DNA of 64,000 nt from Amaurobius ferox (GCA_951213105.1 OX578133.1:140981313-141045312), one strand, 5' to 3'; numbered from the stretch's first letter, positions 46,951 to 58,619 are shown. Program-made: numbers and translations. The notes: generated from the sequence alone by a model not told the origin.

Positions 46951-48021
46951 TAACATTTTCCAACATAGTCGTAAACTGTTTGACTGTGGTCATTCTGTCT
47001 GTCCGTTCGCACGATAACTGCCGTAAAAATGACTTTTTCGAAATGGTATTTTAGTATGTTGTTGAGACGGTCTGCGAGATATTTGGGAATGAAAATTAAT
47101 ATCATCCAATTAATTTCGGATTCAACCCGGGTTGAAAAAAAATAAATACATTTAGCCCTATGGGACTTAATTTTCCAAACATTTTTTAAACAAAGCTAAA
47201 ATTCACAAATCACTTCGAAAATTTTAGGAAATATTCAAATTATTACATACAATGGGTAAAAAAATTCCAGCAAAATATGTTCGGTAGTTTTTTAAATAAA
47301 AATTGAAATAATTACACCTATATTATATAAAAAGATCACGTGATTCATTGCAAAATAAAATATGGCTTTCATTTTTCCCACTGCGTAAAGATCGTGATGT
47401 TTACATTTATCTTTAGTGTTGCATCCATCATAAAACCGCTTTATTTTTTGTGTATTATCTGTTTATCTAAACTCTGTACCGACGCAATTACAATATTTTT
47501 GTTTTAAATGATCACTAAACTTTTATTCTTCTAACGAAGCCTAATTTCAACGCTAAACTATAGCATATAGCATGTAAACAAATCAAGAGATTGACAGATG
47601 AGCTGTATAAGAATTGCTGAATTTTTTTCATGCAAAATTATTTAACTCTGGAGTTTAAAATATTCATTGATTTTACATAGAGAGGCAAACTATTTATAAA
47701 ATGAAACGATTTGTCATAGTTGCAGCAATTTGGAAGAACTAATTTGACGAGATAAAACTTTTTTTTATAATAATGAAATATTATAATCGGGACGTATTAT
47801 TAACTGCAAAAGCATCGTAAACACTTCGCAAATTATACTTTCGATAATGTTATTTGAATAAAGTTAATTTTGTGTAACTAGCATTGTATTTTTCGGTGAA
47901 GTTTTAAGATTAATTTTGTCGATGGCAATTTTTGAAGCAGTTTAAAATGTAATTAAAATTGCATTTCAGTTGGAAAGTGTTTCATAATCAATGTCTTATT
48001 CATAGGATTGATCTTTCTTGT
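46951..48021 (+). mobile_element. Family A repeat, copy A8 (plus), duplicate of A7
   Basis: Same sequence as A7, displaced by 1571 bp. It is therefore not an independent insertion. Confidence 0.9.
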
Positions 48022-48309
48022 TACAATTGTGTCTAAGGGATATTTGACTATTGTATCCCTAAATATATTCCTACTAAAGGTAAATATAAATCATGGTATT
48101 ATTATAGCGCTATCAATAACATTAAATTAAAAGAAAAGTATTGTAATAAATCTATTTGAGTTAGGGATAAAAGTGATTTACAGGAATTTTATAGACTACT
48201 GAAACCATAGTGAAGCATGGAATCAAAGCTGATTTTTCTAATCATATTACTACTAAAATTGAACTAGAACTCAACACAACCCCTAAAGATTTCTAGTACT
48301 ATTGTCAAG

Positions 48310-48886
48310 GTGATTTTCTTGGTAATCATAAGATTACAACTATGTATTATAACAATAGATTATTCTAATGATATTGTTAACTGCTTCGCGGACTTCTTTA
48401 AATCTCTTTGCATCCAGAGTAGCCAACTTGGTAATTTTGAACTACTGACCAATTGTTGTGAACTCAATAATATTGATTTGTTTAATGCTAAGTATATTTA
48501 TGAAAACGATGTTACTAAATCCCTAAAAAAGTTAAAATCCACTCGGTCTATAAGCTGTGATGTGCTTTTATTTTGAAAGATTGCTCTGACTCACCCTTTG
48601 ATTATCTAGTTTAACTTTTCGATTAAAACTACGACTTTCCCCCAATGTTTGAAAATATACGCTAAAGTTCTTCCTGTACATAAATAGAACAAGCATGATA
48701 TTTCTAAATACAGTTCTATTACCATTCTTTCCCCTTTTTTCAAAGTGTTTGAATGTATTATGTATCATGAAAATTTCTTTTCCAAAAATTAAGCAATGAA
48801 TTTCTCCTTACCAACATGGATTTTTGCCAATGCTCTCAACTTAATTTATCCTAATTTATCTTGTTTTACCTGTGAAATTATTGATA
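48310..48886 (+). pseudogene. LINE2 ORF2 linker and RT N-terminal remnant
   Basis: The frame 48310-48576 has YSNDIVNCFADFFKSLCIQS and TKSLKKLKSTRSISCDVLLF, the usual block before the RT (fadFF, LKSSKSIGCDGIP). After a shift come FPQCLKIYAKVLPVHK, SKYSSITILSPFFKVFE (the YRPISIL motif) and LTNMDFCQCSQLNL (the QHGF motif). Decayed and cut at 48886 by the pogo-like element. Confidence 0.8.
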
Positions 48887-49532
48887 CAGTCAAATCTGTT
48901 TGAAAAGGAATACTCACATAAGCGGAAAATATTTTTAGCCCCATCCAAAAATATGGGAAATTTATGTTTTTTCCCCTGTGTGAAACGGAACTTGCACAAC
49001 GCGGAAACAGACAGCCAATTTAAAGTAATTTGTTAATAAAGGACCTGTTGTAACGAACTAAGATCGGAAAAATCATCCAACTGTTTCATCCATTTATTTC
49101 CAAGAGAATAATGATGTGTCACTCGTAAATGAAACAGTACTACTAAAAAGGAACTTTCTATTAAATCATATGACGATTTTCTCGAGGTTTCGTGCGAACG
49201 TTCTAAGTGTTAATCATTCGTTTTTTCTATGGCGAAAGTTGTGGTTTCAGAGCTTAATAATCTTCAGTTAATCTGGGAAATCCCAAATGCTAGAAATATT
49301 ACCCAATGCACTATTTTTATGATAATAAGCTAACAGTCAAGGACATGGGGCTTACTCTATTTTTATATTTACATGTACTCCTGTAATCGCAGTATGCAAA
49401 AATGTAAGTATTTAGAATAATTAAATGAGCTATTGTGGTATAATATACTATTAATTAAGTGCATTTAAACAAACTTTTCAGAATTTTTAAAGTAATGTAT
49501 AGATAAGCAATCAATTATAAGCGGATTATCTG
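48887..49532. mobile_element. pogo-like MITE
   Basis: Starts CAGTCAAATCTG and carries CACATAAGCGGAAAA. It ends ATAAGCGGATTATCTG, and is flanked by TA on both sides (48885-48886, 49533-49534). CAGT...CTG ends with TA and the TAAGCGG subterminal motif suit the pogo group. TIRs are weak compared with 17787-18585. No coding sequence; 646 bp. Confidence 0.6.
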
Positions 49533-49639
49533 TATTTCCAGCCAAACCTTAAACTTAGCTTTTCCTGAAATAACCTGCATGAAACCGAAACCTTTTCAAG
49601 ACTCAAAATTCTTTCGGTCCCCTGAAATTCCTTTTAAGG

Positions 49640-49897
49640 CCGGTTCTTCTGTACTATTGAAAACAAGAAGCAACTGGATGTTATTTATACTGATTTTAGT
49701 AAACCATTTGATCACATCGATCTGGGGTTATTAACCCGTAAACTAATTACTAGTAGTTTCAGTGTTGATTAATCGACTTGCTTTTATTACTACATTAAAA
49801 ATAGACTTTAATCTGTGAAGTATTTTGGCATTAACTCTAGACTATATAATAATTCTTCTGGTGTTCCTCAAGGTTAAAATTTGGGCCCACTCCTTTT
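49640..49897 (+). pseudogene. LINE2 RT, motif A to B region
   Basis: KKQLDVIYTDFSKPFDHIDL is RT motif A (catalytic Asp of YTDF), followed by LLTRKLITSSF. Further on is SGVPQG-stop-NLGPLLF, motif B. Interrupted at 49898 by a family B copy; coding resumes at 51337. Confidence 0.85.
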
Positions 49898-51336
49898 CAC
49901 TTTCCTTATATACATAGTATAATGTATAAGAAAAGTATTGCGACTGGGTCGAATATTCGAATTCGAGTTTTCGACGGGAGAGCACGTTTCAAGCATTCCT
50001 GAACACGAATCAGACTTTTTTGAGGTGTGTGTGGAGAGAGACGATATCTCACGAACGAATGGAGAGATTCGAACGAAATTTGGTACAAAACTTACAATCA
50101 GTGAATACTGGAAGCCAATTGATTTCAAACGCAATCGAATGTTCAGAACTTCCTAAATTTCCAAGTGAATTTTTGAAAAGATCAAAAAATCAAAACCTTT
50201 AATAAAGTTACGCAAATAGTAATTTCTTATGTAATGTTTTATTAGAAAACGATTGACACAAACTTTAGAACGCTAGCATGAACCGTTCTCAAGACATTGA
50301 ACATTTTTCAAATAAATGTATAAAAAAATCACGAAATAAAAAATATTAACTACTGTGAAATATATTAACTTTTCATATGTGATACCATTTGATACATTTG
50401 GTGACATCATTCTCGTGAATCTATCTCGTTCCATGCATGAGAAAGACACTTTGGGGAATACTTTTGTATTATAGTCATTATCTGCTATAAGAATAACTTA
50501 TTTCTCAGTCCATAATGCTTGGCGAGATTTTGGCGACAAATTTTGAGGAATGTCGCCAACTCGGCGATTTTTTAAAGTTGCAAATTTAACGAAAATGTCG
50601 CCAAATTGATAAATATGACTCAAAATCAATGAAAATGACGACTAATTGACAAAAATTCAATATCTTGGAAAGAAAATAAAAGAATGTACTATAAGAATAA
50701 CCTATTTCAGTGTACATAAGAGTAGACTATAAGAATAACCTATTTCCGTAACGCTTGGCGAGAAATTTAGAGGGACGTCACCGACTTGGAGACTATTTTA
50801 AAAGTTGCCAAAGTGACAAAAATGTCGCCAAATTAATAAAAATGACTCGAAATGGGAAGTAATGTTTTGCAAATTATGATTTCCGTTATATGATGGGTAT
50901 ACTTTCTATTATATAAGAAATGTCTCTCCGTTTGTCATTAATACTTAGTGATGCATTTGGCGAATTTGGCGAATAATATAGCAAAGTATCGCCAACTTGG
51001 CGATATTTCGGCCCAGATTGACGAAAATATCGTCAAAATTGCAAAAATTACCCTAAATTAATGAAAATGCCTAATTGATGATATTTTAATATATAGACTA
51101 TATCGCTTATCGATGCTATCAATATTTATAATTGTTTATTTTGTGTTGCGCAAAATATAAATTAACTGGGTGCTTTGAAAAAGTTTTAAATGTTGTCATC
51201 TGAAAAATCGCTAAATGTACAATTCAACGTTAAAAACACAGTACCGTGGATCTTATACGTTATTTTTATTACTGTAAAATGAGCAAATTCATTGAATTAT
51301 ATAAGGAAAGCCAGTCATGTACTGCCCACATCAGAT
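49898..51336 (+). mobile_element. Family B repeat, complete copy inside LINE2 (plus)
   Basis: 1439 bp. The left terminal hairpin is TTTCCTTATATAC...GTATAATGTATAAGAAAAG. Then come TCGAGTTTTCGACGGGAGAG, GATATCTCACGAACGAATGG, GCGAGATTTTGGCGAC/CGCCAAC blocks and TATATAAGGAAAGCCAGTC, with the right terminus CATGTACTGCCCACATCAGA. Removing it joins LINE2 codons LLF to KIFINEIP in frame, with T-rich flanks and no clear TSD. This gives the best boundaries for the family. Confidence 0.88.
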
Positions 51337-51602
51337 TTTTAAAATTTTTATTAATGAAATACCCCGGATTTTTAAAACTGCCAAATGTCTTATGTTTGCC
51401 GACAATCTGAAACTTTATGTGAAAATCAACTCATTAACTGATAGTGAATTGCTACAGAATGATCTACATAAACTGTATAACTGGTCCTTTTTAAATAGAT
51501 TTAAATATTTCTAAGTGCTATGTTATGAGCATTGGGGCGCATAATACTCACAAATACAACTACCTTTTAAACAGTTTGCCTCTACCTCGGTGTACTCTTT
51601 TA
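51337..51602 (+). pseudogene. LINE2 RT, catalytic YADD region
   Basis: KIFINEIPRIFKTAKCLMFADNLKLYVKI: the second catalytic pair of the usual FADDLKLY motif is changed to FADN. LQNDLHKLYNWSFLNRF follows. Coding breaks near 51514, continues in a shifted frame (GAHNTHKYNYLLNSLPLPRC), then is cut by family A copy A9. Confidence 0.87.
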
Positions 51603-52780
51603 TTAACACTTTACAACATAGTTGAAAAGTGTATATCACTTTGTTCATTCTGTCTGTCTGTTCGATCGTACGATAACTGCCATAAAAATGACTCTCTCAA
51701 AATGAAATTTTAGTATGTCGTTGAGACGGTCTGTAGAACATATGGGAATATAAATGAAGAATAGCACCCAATTAGTTTTGGATTGAACCCATGTTGAAAA
51801 ACTGAAATACATTGAGCCCTATGAGACCTAATTTTTCAATCATTTTTTAAGCGAATTTAAAATTCACAAATTTCTTCGAAAATTTTAGGAAGTATTCAAA
51901 TTATCCCATAATATATATAAAAAAAAATTCAGCAGAATATATTTGGTAGTTTTTTAAATAAAAATTAAAATAATAATTGCACCCATATTATATAAAGAGA
52001 TCACGTAACACACTTCAACATAAAATATGACATCCATCTGTGTCAAAATCGTAATTTTTAAAATTCTTTTTAATTTATATTTAGTGTTGCATCCGTCCTA
52101 TAACTGCTTTATTTCTGATTATTTTCTGTGTATCTATATATTGCGTCAACGTAATTGCAATATTTTTAAATTCAAATGATCATCAAACTTTGATTATTTC
52201 TACAATGAAGCCTAATTTTCACGTATGAAGAATGTAAACACATCAAGCTGTAAGATGAGTTGTATAATAATTGCTGAATTTCTTTAACACAAAATTATTT
52301 AGCTCTGGAGTCTGCAATATAGCTGATATGAATAAAACCTTCATTGATTTTACATAGAGAAGCAAACGATTCCATAATATTGCTTTTTTGATGAAGTTTT
52401 AAGCATGGAATTAGAAAGTACTTTTCCCTCGGTGGTTTTAAGTTTTTAAGTAAAATAAATTATTGTAGTATTGCGATAATTTAAAAAATATCGCCGCTGA
52501 ATGAAATGAATGAAATAAAAGTTTATGAATGAAATATCCACTGTTTTTATATAGAGAGCGACGTGATTTATATATCGATGACGCCATTTGAATAAAGTTC
52601 ATTTTTTTTTTTTCGATGCCGTTTTAAGTTTTCAAATATAATAAATTATTGTAGTATTGTAATAATTTTAAAAATATCACCGCTGAATGTATCGCATTTT
52701 AGAGATGCTTAAATAAAATTGCATTTCAGTTGGAAAGTGTTTCATAATGAATGCTTTATGCGTGATTGATCTTTCTTGTT
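51603..52780 (+). mobile_element. Family A repeat, copy A9 (plus), best complete copy
   Basis: 1178 bp, bounded by LINE2 RT coding sequence. The left terminus TTAACACTTTACAAC pairs with GTTGAAAAGTG as an imperfect hairpin; a GTCTGTCTGT tract follows. The right terminus is ATTGATCTTTCTTGTT, with subterminal CAGTTGGAAAGTGTTTC, which echoes the hairpin. Excision joins ...RCTLL to DLGVTFD, so no TSD is present; the boundary is uncertain by 1-2 bp. Confidence 0.9.
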
Positions 52781-53336
52781 GATTTAGGTGTCACTTTTGA
52801 TAATACATTCAACTTTCAGTAGCATATCGATAACACTATTAAAAGAACTTACCAAAGACTTGGCTTCAGCTTGAGACAATCTTGTGTTTTTGTCAGAACT
52901 GATACTATTATTTGTCTTTATAATACCCCTGTTAAACCAATTTTAGGATATTGTTCAATGATCTGGGACCTGCATTTTCAACAAATAGAAGTCGTCCAAA
53001 ATAAATTTTTACTAACTATTAATTACAGAATTTCCGCATATCATCCATATTCATACTAATGAACTTAGACAAAAATATAATTAAATGTCCCTTAAAAATG
53101 GAAGAAAATGGTCTTGCCTCTTGTTTTACTACAAAGTTTTAAATAACACTATTGTTTATCCCATTTTACTTTCTTACCTTGAATTCTATATACCTGTTAA
53201 TAATACTAGAAGAAGACATTTCACAATACTACTGTTAAACACAATTAAGCGTTTTTCTGTCTATATACTTGTTGCTTTCCATAATATACCTATTGTGCTG
53301 ATATTGATATTTTTAATTTGACTTCTCCCCATTTAA
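52781..53336 (+). pseudogene. LINE2 RT thumb and C-terminal region
   Basis: DLGVTFDNTFNFQ...HIDNTIKRTYQRLGFSLR followed by the 52871-53059 frame (IICLYNTPVKPILGYCSMIW, the P.L.Y.s.iW motif) and 53085-53321 (KNGRKWSCLLFYYKVLNN, then RRRHFTILL). This is the usual order after the YADD motif in Jockey/CR1-type LINEs. Broken by stops; cut at about 53337 by family A copy A10. Confidence 0.82.
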
Positions 53337-54315
53337 AACAATATATATCAATCATGCATAGAGCTTTAATTATGAAACACTTTCCAACTGAAATGAATTT
53401 TTATTTAAATATCTCTAAAATGTGATGCATTCAGCGCTGATATTTTTTAAATTGTCACAGTACTACTACTTGAAAACTTAAAACTTCATCGAAAAAGACA
53501 ATGCAGAATTTTATTCAACTGACGTCATCGAAATATAAATCGTCTGCCTTTCTATGTTAAATCAATGAATATTTTATTCATATAATTTTCCAGACTCCAG
53601 AGCTAAATAATATTAAGTTGAAAAAATTCAGCAATTCTTATATAACTCATCTTACAATCACTTCTTTACATTCTGAATCCATTAAAATTAGGCTTCGTTG
53701 TAGAAATAATCAAAGTTTGATAATCATTTGAACTCAAAAATATTGTAATTGCGTTGGCGCAGAATATAGATGCACGGAAAATACACAAAAATAAAGCGAT
53801 TTTAGGACGGATTCAACACTAAATATAAATTTAAAAGAACTTTAAAAATCACGATTTTTACACTGGGAATAAAAGATGGATGCCATATTTTATTTGGAAG
53901 TGGGTCACGTGATCTCTTCATATAATATGGCTGTAATTATTATTTTAATTTTTATTTAAAAAAATGCTGAACATATTTGCTGAAATTTTTTATGGGTTAA
54001 TTTGAATATTTTCTAAAATTTTCTAAGCATATTGTGAATTTTAACTTTGCTTAAAAAATGTTTGAAAAATTAAGTCCCATAGGGTTCAATGTATTTCATT
54101 TTTTTGACCCGATTTGAATCCGAAACTAATTGGGTGATATTATTCATTTCCATTCCCAGATATTCCAGACCGTCTTAACAACATATTAAAATTCCATTTC
54201 GATGAAATCATTTTTACGGCTGTTATCGTGCGAACGGCCAGACAGACAGAATGACCAAAGTCATAAACACTTTTCAATGTTGAAAATGTTGTTTCACTAT
54301 GTTGGAAAGTGTTAA
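53337..54315 (-). mobile_element. Family A repeat, copy A10 (minus)
   Basis: From ACAATATATATCAATCATGC (degraded AACAAG terminus) through GGCTTCGTTGTAGAAATAATC and CCCATAGGGTTC to the hairpin end CTATGTTGGAAAGTGTTAA. Inserted in the LINE2 3' region; LINE2 3' UTR and tail continue to 54454. Confidence 0.87.
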
Positions 54316-54454
54316 AAAAGCTCTTTTTAATGGGTTTGACATGTATACTGCTTAGTATTCTTGTACTTTATACTCTACTTTTTATGTTTCTGTGGTTACT
54401 GTGACTGGATTTCATCTGTTGTTGCCACGTAAATTGCATAAATAAATAAATAAA

Positions 54455-54808
54455 ATTTTGCCCGAGATTGACGAAAATATTGTCAAAATTGCAAAAATTA
54501 CTGTAAATTAACACAAATTGCTCTAAACTGATGAATATGCTATTAAAATATTTTAATATATGTACTTTTATTAAAGATGCTATCAATAGTGATAATTACC
54601 AATTTAGAGAAATAAGTTTAGAGAAATATTATATTGCGAAATGTAAGTTAATTGGGTATAGTTTTACATGTTGCCATCCGAAAAAGTGCCATATATACAG
54701 TTTGACGTTAAAAACATCGCGCCTTGGATCTTATGCATCATTTTTTCACTGTGAAAGAAGTAAATTCATTGTATTATATAAAGTCATGTGGTGTCCACAT
54801 CAGATTTT
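54455..54808 (+). repeat. Family B repeat, right piece, split by LINE2
   Basis: Starts GCCCGAGATTGACGAAAAT and runs through TTTTACATGTTGCCATCCG and GTTAAAAACATCGCG to TAAAGTCATGTGGTGTCCAC and CATCAGA. It completes the copy begun at 43125. Confidence 0.82.
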
Positions 54809-55460
54809 TTTTTTAATTTGTAAAAACATATTTGATGCAAATCTAAATATAATGCCTCACCTCACCAGCATGAGGCGTATCTCATCAAGAGTTCAACTTA
54901 TCGCGTATAATTTCTGACCTCGGAAATCACTTGAATATTCATATCCCATTTTCGCCTACTTCACTGTCTGATTTTAAAAGCAAATAACGTAAATATGCAG
55001 ATTTGTCAGCGTTCACTATTTCACCATTTCATTCACAGAGGATGTCCTTATTTTGTTTTTTAAACTGGTTTACCTTTTCATTAGCTCAAATCAGATTAAT
55101 GGTGCAGTGAAAAATACGCTAAGTACCATTTATCATCACAGCATCAAGATATACATGCAAGTTTAATAATATTTAGTATTTGACTTTAATTATACTAAAC
55201 TAATGACTCCCAAACTTTAAGTATTCATGTACGTATCTCTTTTAAGACATTGAAGTTATTGGTATAACCCTTTAAATGCATTAATTTTATTGGCGTGCAC
55301 CTGCCCCCTTTTAGAAATTACTTTTAGTATGTGTATTTAGTTTTCAAATTGGTGGGGATTTCTTTAAAAACCAGTCTTTCGTGTCATAGCATCCTGATTC
55401 TTTTCTGAAATGTTTCTAAGAAATGGAATTTAAGATTCAAGCTACCAAAAAATAAAATAA
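54809..55460. other. Unassigned intergenic DNA
   Basis: No gene or repeat recognised. Confidence 0.4.
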
Positions 55461-56458
55461 AACAAGAAAGATCAATCATGCATAAAGCATTGATTATGAA
55501 ACACTTTCCAACTGAAATGCAGTTTCATTTAAACATCTCTATAATGCGATACATTCAGCTCTGATGTATTTTTAATTATCACAGCACTACAATAATTTAT
55601 TATATTTGAAAATTAAAAACTTCATCGAAAAAATGAACTTTATTCAAATGACGTCATCGAAATATAAATCGTCTGGCTCTCTATGTAAAAGCAATGACTA
55701 TTTCATTCATATCACTTTTATTCCAGACTCCAGAACTAAATAATTTTGCATGAAAAATATGCAGCAATTCTTATACAACTCATCTTAAAATCACTTGTTT
55801 ATATTCTGCATCCATTAAAATTAGACTTCGTTGTAGAAATAATCAAATTTCGATGATCATTTAAATTCAAATATATTGTAATTGCGTTGGCACAGAATAT
55901 ACAAACACAGAAAATACGCAAAAATAAAGCGGTTTTAGGACGTATGCAACACTAAATATAAATGTAAAAGAACATTAAAAATTACGATTTTTACACTGGG
56001 GAAAAAAGATGGATACCATATTTTATTTTGAAGTGGATCACGTGATCTCTTCATATAATATGGGAGTAATTATTTTAATTTTTATTTAAAAAACTACCTA
56101 ACATATTTTGCTGAATTTTTTTTTTGTATATATTTTATGGGATAATTTGAATATTTTCTAAAATTATCGAAGCAATTTGTGAATTTTAACTTTGCCTGAA
56201 ATATGTTTGAAAAATTAGGTCCCATAGAGGTTCAATGTATTTCATTTTTTAAATCAATTAATTCAATTAATTTCATTTTTGTTCAATCCAAAACTATTTG
56301 GGTAATATTATTCATTTACATTCATATATGTCCCACAGACCGCCTCAACAACATACTAAAATTTCATTTTGATACAGTCATTTTTACGGCAATTATCATG
56401 CGGACAGACAGAATGAACAAAGTCATAAACACTTTACAACTATGTTGAAAAGTGTTAA
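55461..56458 (-). mobile_element. Family A repeat, copy A11 (minus)
   Basis: Nearly complete: AACAAGAAAGATCAATCATG at 55461 to the hairpin end AACTATGTTGAAAAGTGTTAA at 56458. Flanks are A/T-rich (AAATAAAATAA and TAAAATTAAA), so a TSD cannot be judged. The frame 56203-56448 is a by-product. Confidence 0.9.
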
Positions 56459-56557
56459 TAAAATTAAATAAAAATCAAAAATTGCAATAAAAGTTTACAG
56501 AAATGTAAAAATGCAACAACCTAACCTGGAATTTCTAGAATCCTAACCTGGAATGCA

Positions 56558-56575
56558 CGTACCCCTAGGGGTACG
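56558..56575. repeat. Perfect 18-bp palindrome
   Basis: CGTACCCCTAGGGGTACG reads the same on both strands; it lies in the subterminal part of the hAT remnant. Confidence 0.9.
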
Positions 56576-56829
56576 CAAAGGGGTCATTGGAGATACGCCT
56601 AAATAATATAGCAATGGCGTACTCAAATAAAAATCAATGTTTTTTCTTCGAACACTAATTTTCTATAATTGAAATTGAGGACTAAAAATAAATGTGAATT
56701 CTGTTTATTGTGCTCTCGTTTTGTTAAACAATTGGCACGTCAACAGTAAGTGAGATATAATTGATTGATATGGAGAGTCAAAGAGGTACAATTGAGAGAC
56801 TATGGACCAAAGAGCTAGTATCAATTAGA

Positions 56830-57720
56830 TTATCCCTCGAAGATATGGATAGTCAGTGGGATAATTGAAGGTATGGACAACCAGTGGGATAACTGAAGGT
56901 ATGGACAGCCAGTGGGGTAACTGAAGATATGGACAGCCAGTGGGGTAATTGAAGGTATAAACAGCCAATGGGGTAATTGAATGATATGGACAGTTAGGAG
57001 ATACAAATGACAAACATAATAGCAAACAAGGTATAATTGCATGATATGGACAGTCAGGGGGATTAATGAAAGACATATGAACAGCCAGTGAGTTATGATT
57101 GAATGAGATATGGAGAGTCAGGGCACAATTGAAAGACATAGACAGCCAGTGAGGTATTTGAATGATTAATATAAACAACCAGGGGATGCAATTGGCAGAT
57201 ATATGAACATCAATGATGTATAATTGAATGATGTGGACAGTCAGGCGATGCAAATGACAAACATATGATAGCAAACAAGGTATAATTGAATGATATGGAC
57301 AGTCGGGGATTAATGAAAGACATAAACAGCCAGTGAGTTATGATTGAATGAGATATGGAGAGTCAGGGGCACGATTGAAAACATAGACAGCCAGTGAGGT
57401 ATTTGAATGATTAATATAAACAGCCAGGGGATGCAATTGGCAGATATATGAACATCAATGATGTATAATTGAATGATGTGGACAGTCAGGCGATGCAAAT
57501 GACAAACATGATAGCAAACAAGGTATAATTGAATGATATGGACGGTCAGGGGGATTAATAAAAGACATGAACAACCAGTGAGTTATGATTGAATGAGATA
57601 TGGAGAGTCAGGGGCACAATTGAAAACATAGACAGCCAGTGAGGTATTTGAATGATTAATATAAACAGCCAGGGGATGCAATTGGCAGATATATGAACAT
57701 CCATGAGGTATAATTGAATG
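56830..57720 (+). repeat. Minisatellite with higher-order repeat of about 246 bp
   Basis: Short units of about 27-30 bp of the form ATGGACAGCCAGTGGGGTAA, TTGAAGGTAT are tandem at 56865-56985. From about 57020 a larger unit recurs about every 246 bp (AGCAAACAAGGTATAATTG at 57021, 57270 and 57513). The minus-strand frame 56825-57274 (149 residues, repeated HWLS/LAVHI motifs) and its relatives at 57310-57743 only translate the repeat and show no sign of being genes. Confidence 0.92.
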
Positions 57721-57884
57721 ATATGAATAGCCAGACGGTACAATTAAAAGAAATGGATATTATGAGGGTACTCGGATGTGTAAAGGTTAGGAACCGCTGT
57801 TCCCAAAATTCTAGTGGAAAAATTGTTGCGAATTGTTTTGGCAACGTTTTTGTCAATCAGGAGCAAAATATTATCAAGTTCGCG

Positions 57885-58582
57885 ATGCTTCGCTAAATTA
57901 GTAACCAAGTTCGCCAAATTTATCGCCAAGCGTTACAGACAGATGGGCAGAAGAGCTTTCTTATAAATAATTGACTATTGGTCAATTGTTGGGTGTAAAA
58001 ATACAAAACTATTACACAAAGTATCTTCTCTCGTGAATGGAAAGAACTATATCCAAATGAAACATGTTTACACATCTGTCGCAAAATATTGCATATGAAA
58101 AGTGAACATATTTCCCGATAGTTAATTATTTTTTAATTGTATGTAAAATGTTTAATAATTTGTTCGAAAAACGTTCAATATTTCGAGAGCGGTTGGTTCT
58201 CAATAGCGTTCTAAAGTTCAAATAGTTCGTTTTCTAATGAAAAATTACGTAAGAAATGGTTATTTGCATAATATTATTGAGATTCTGATTTTTAATGATT
58301 TTTTTCAAAATGTCATTCGAAAATTTGGGGATCTTCCAAACATTCGATTGCGTTTAAAATCAATAGAATTCCAGTATTCACCGATTGTAATATTTGTAGC
58401 AAATTCCGTTCAAAGCACTCTATTCGTTCGTGAGATATACGAGTATAGTATCCACAGAATCACACATAACCTTAAAAACGCTTGATTTCTGTTTAGAGAT
58501 GCTTGAAATGGGGTCTTCCGTCAAAAACTCTTCCGTCATAATAGTTTCCTTATGCATTATACTATGTATATAGGGAAAATAT
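57885..58582 (-). repeat. Family B fragment (minus, hairpin end)
   Basis: Blocks CGCCAAGCGTTACAGACAG, AAAGTATCTTCTCTCGTGAA, TTGCGTTTAAAATCAATAGA, TATTCACCGATTGTAA and the end CATTATACTATGTATATAGG match the family B hairpin half in reverse. Confidence 0.78.
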
Positions 58583-58619
58583 TAAGAAAAAAGTTTAAAA
58601 GCAAAGCATTCAATTATTT

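Larger units (their letters stand above)
45185..48326 (+). repeat. 1571-bp tandem duplication within LINE2
   Basis: 45185-46755 and 46756-48326 both begin TCGTGAAGGAGGGCCTATAC. In my reading they differ at about two positions (GAAAAGGTGATC versus GAAAAGTTGATC, and ATTCCTGCTAAAGG versus ATTCCTACTAAAGG). Each unit holds LINE2 sequence, one family A copy, and more LINE2 sequence with CIPKYIPAKGKYKSWYYY-like coding (in the second copy the residue after IP is T). The high identity indicates a very recent event or an assembly artefact. Confidence 0.95.
43342..54454 (+). mobile_element. Second LINE (LINE2), shattered by nested insertions
   Basis: Inserted into a family B copy: CGATATTTT on the left and ATTTTGCCCGAG on the right rejoin to the uninterrupted family B sequence, with a probable ATTTT TSD (43337-43341, 54455-54459). 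The 3' end is an AAATAAATAAATAAA tail (54440-54454). Removing the insertions leaves about 4.2 kb with ORF1, an endonuclease and an RT in order. It belongs to the Jockey/CR1-type LINE group; the exact clade is uncertain. Confidence 0.83.
56535..57799. mobile_element. Buster/Charlie-type hAT remnant with internal minisatellite
   Basis: The right terminus, read inward on the minus strand, is CAGCGGTTCCTAACCTTTAC then ATCCGAGTACCC, the well-known CAG(T/C)GGTTCCCAACCT start of Buster/Charlie-like hAT elements. The left end near 56535 has a degraded counterpart, TAGAATCCTAACCTGG, followed by GTACCCCTAGGGGTAC, also typical just inside such TIRs. Between them is mostly the minisatellite at 56830-57720. 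No transposase is visible, and no 8-bp TSD could be confirmed. Confidence 0.55.

Noticed and set aside
56825..57274. 149-residue minus-strand open frame with repeated HWLS/LAVHI motifs
   Set aside because: It only translates the minisatellite; similar frames recur in each repeat unit and no start context or family match is visible.
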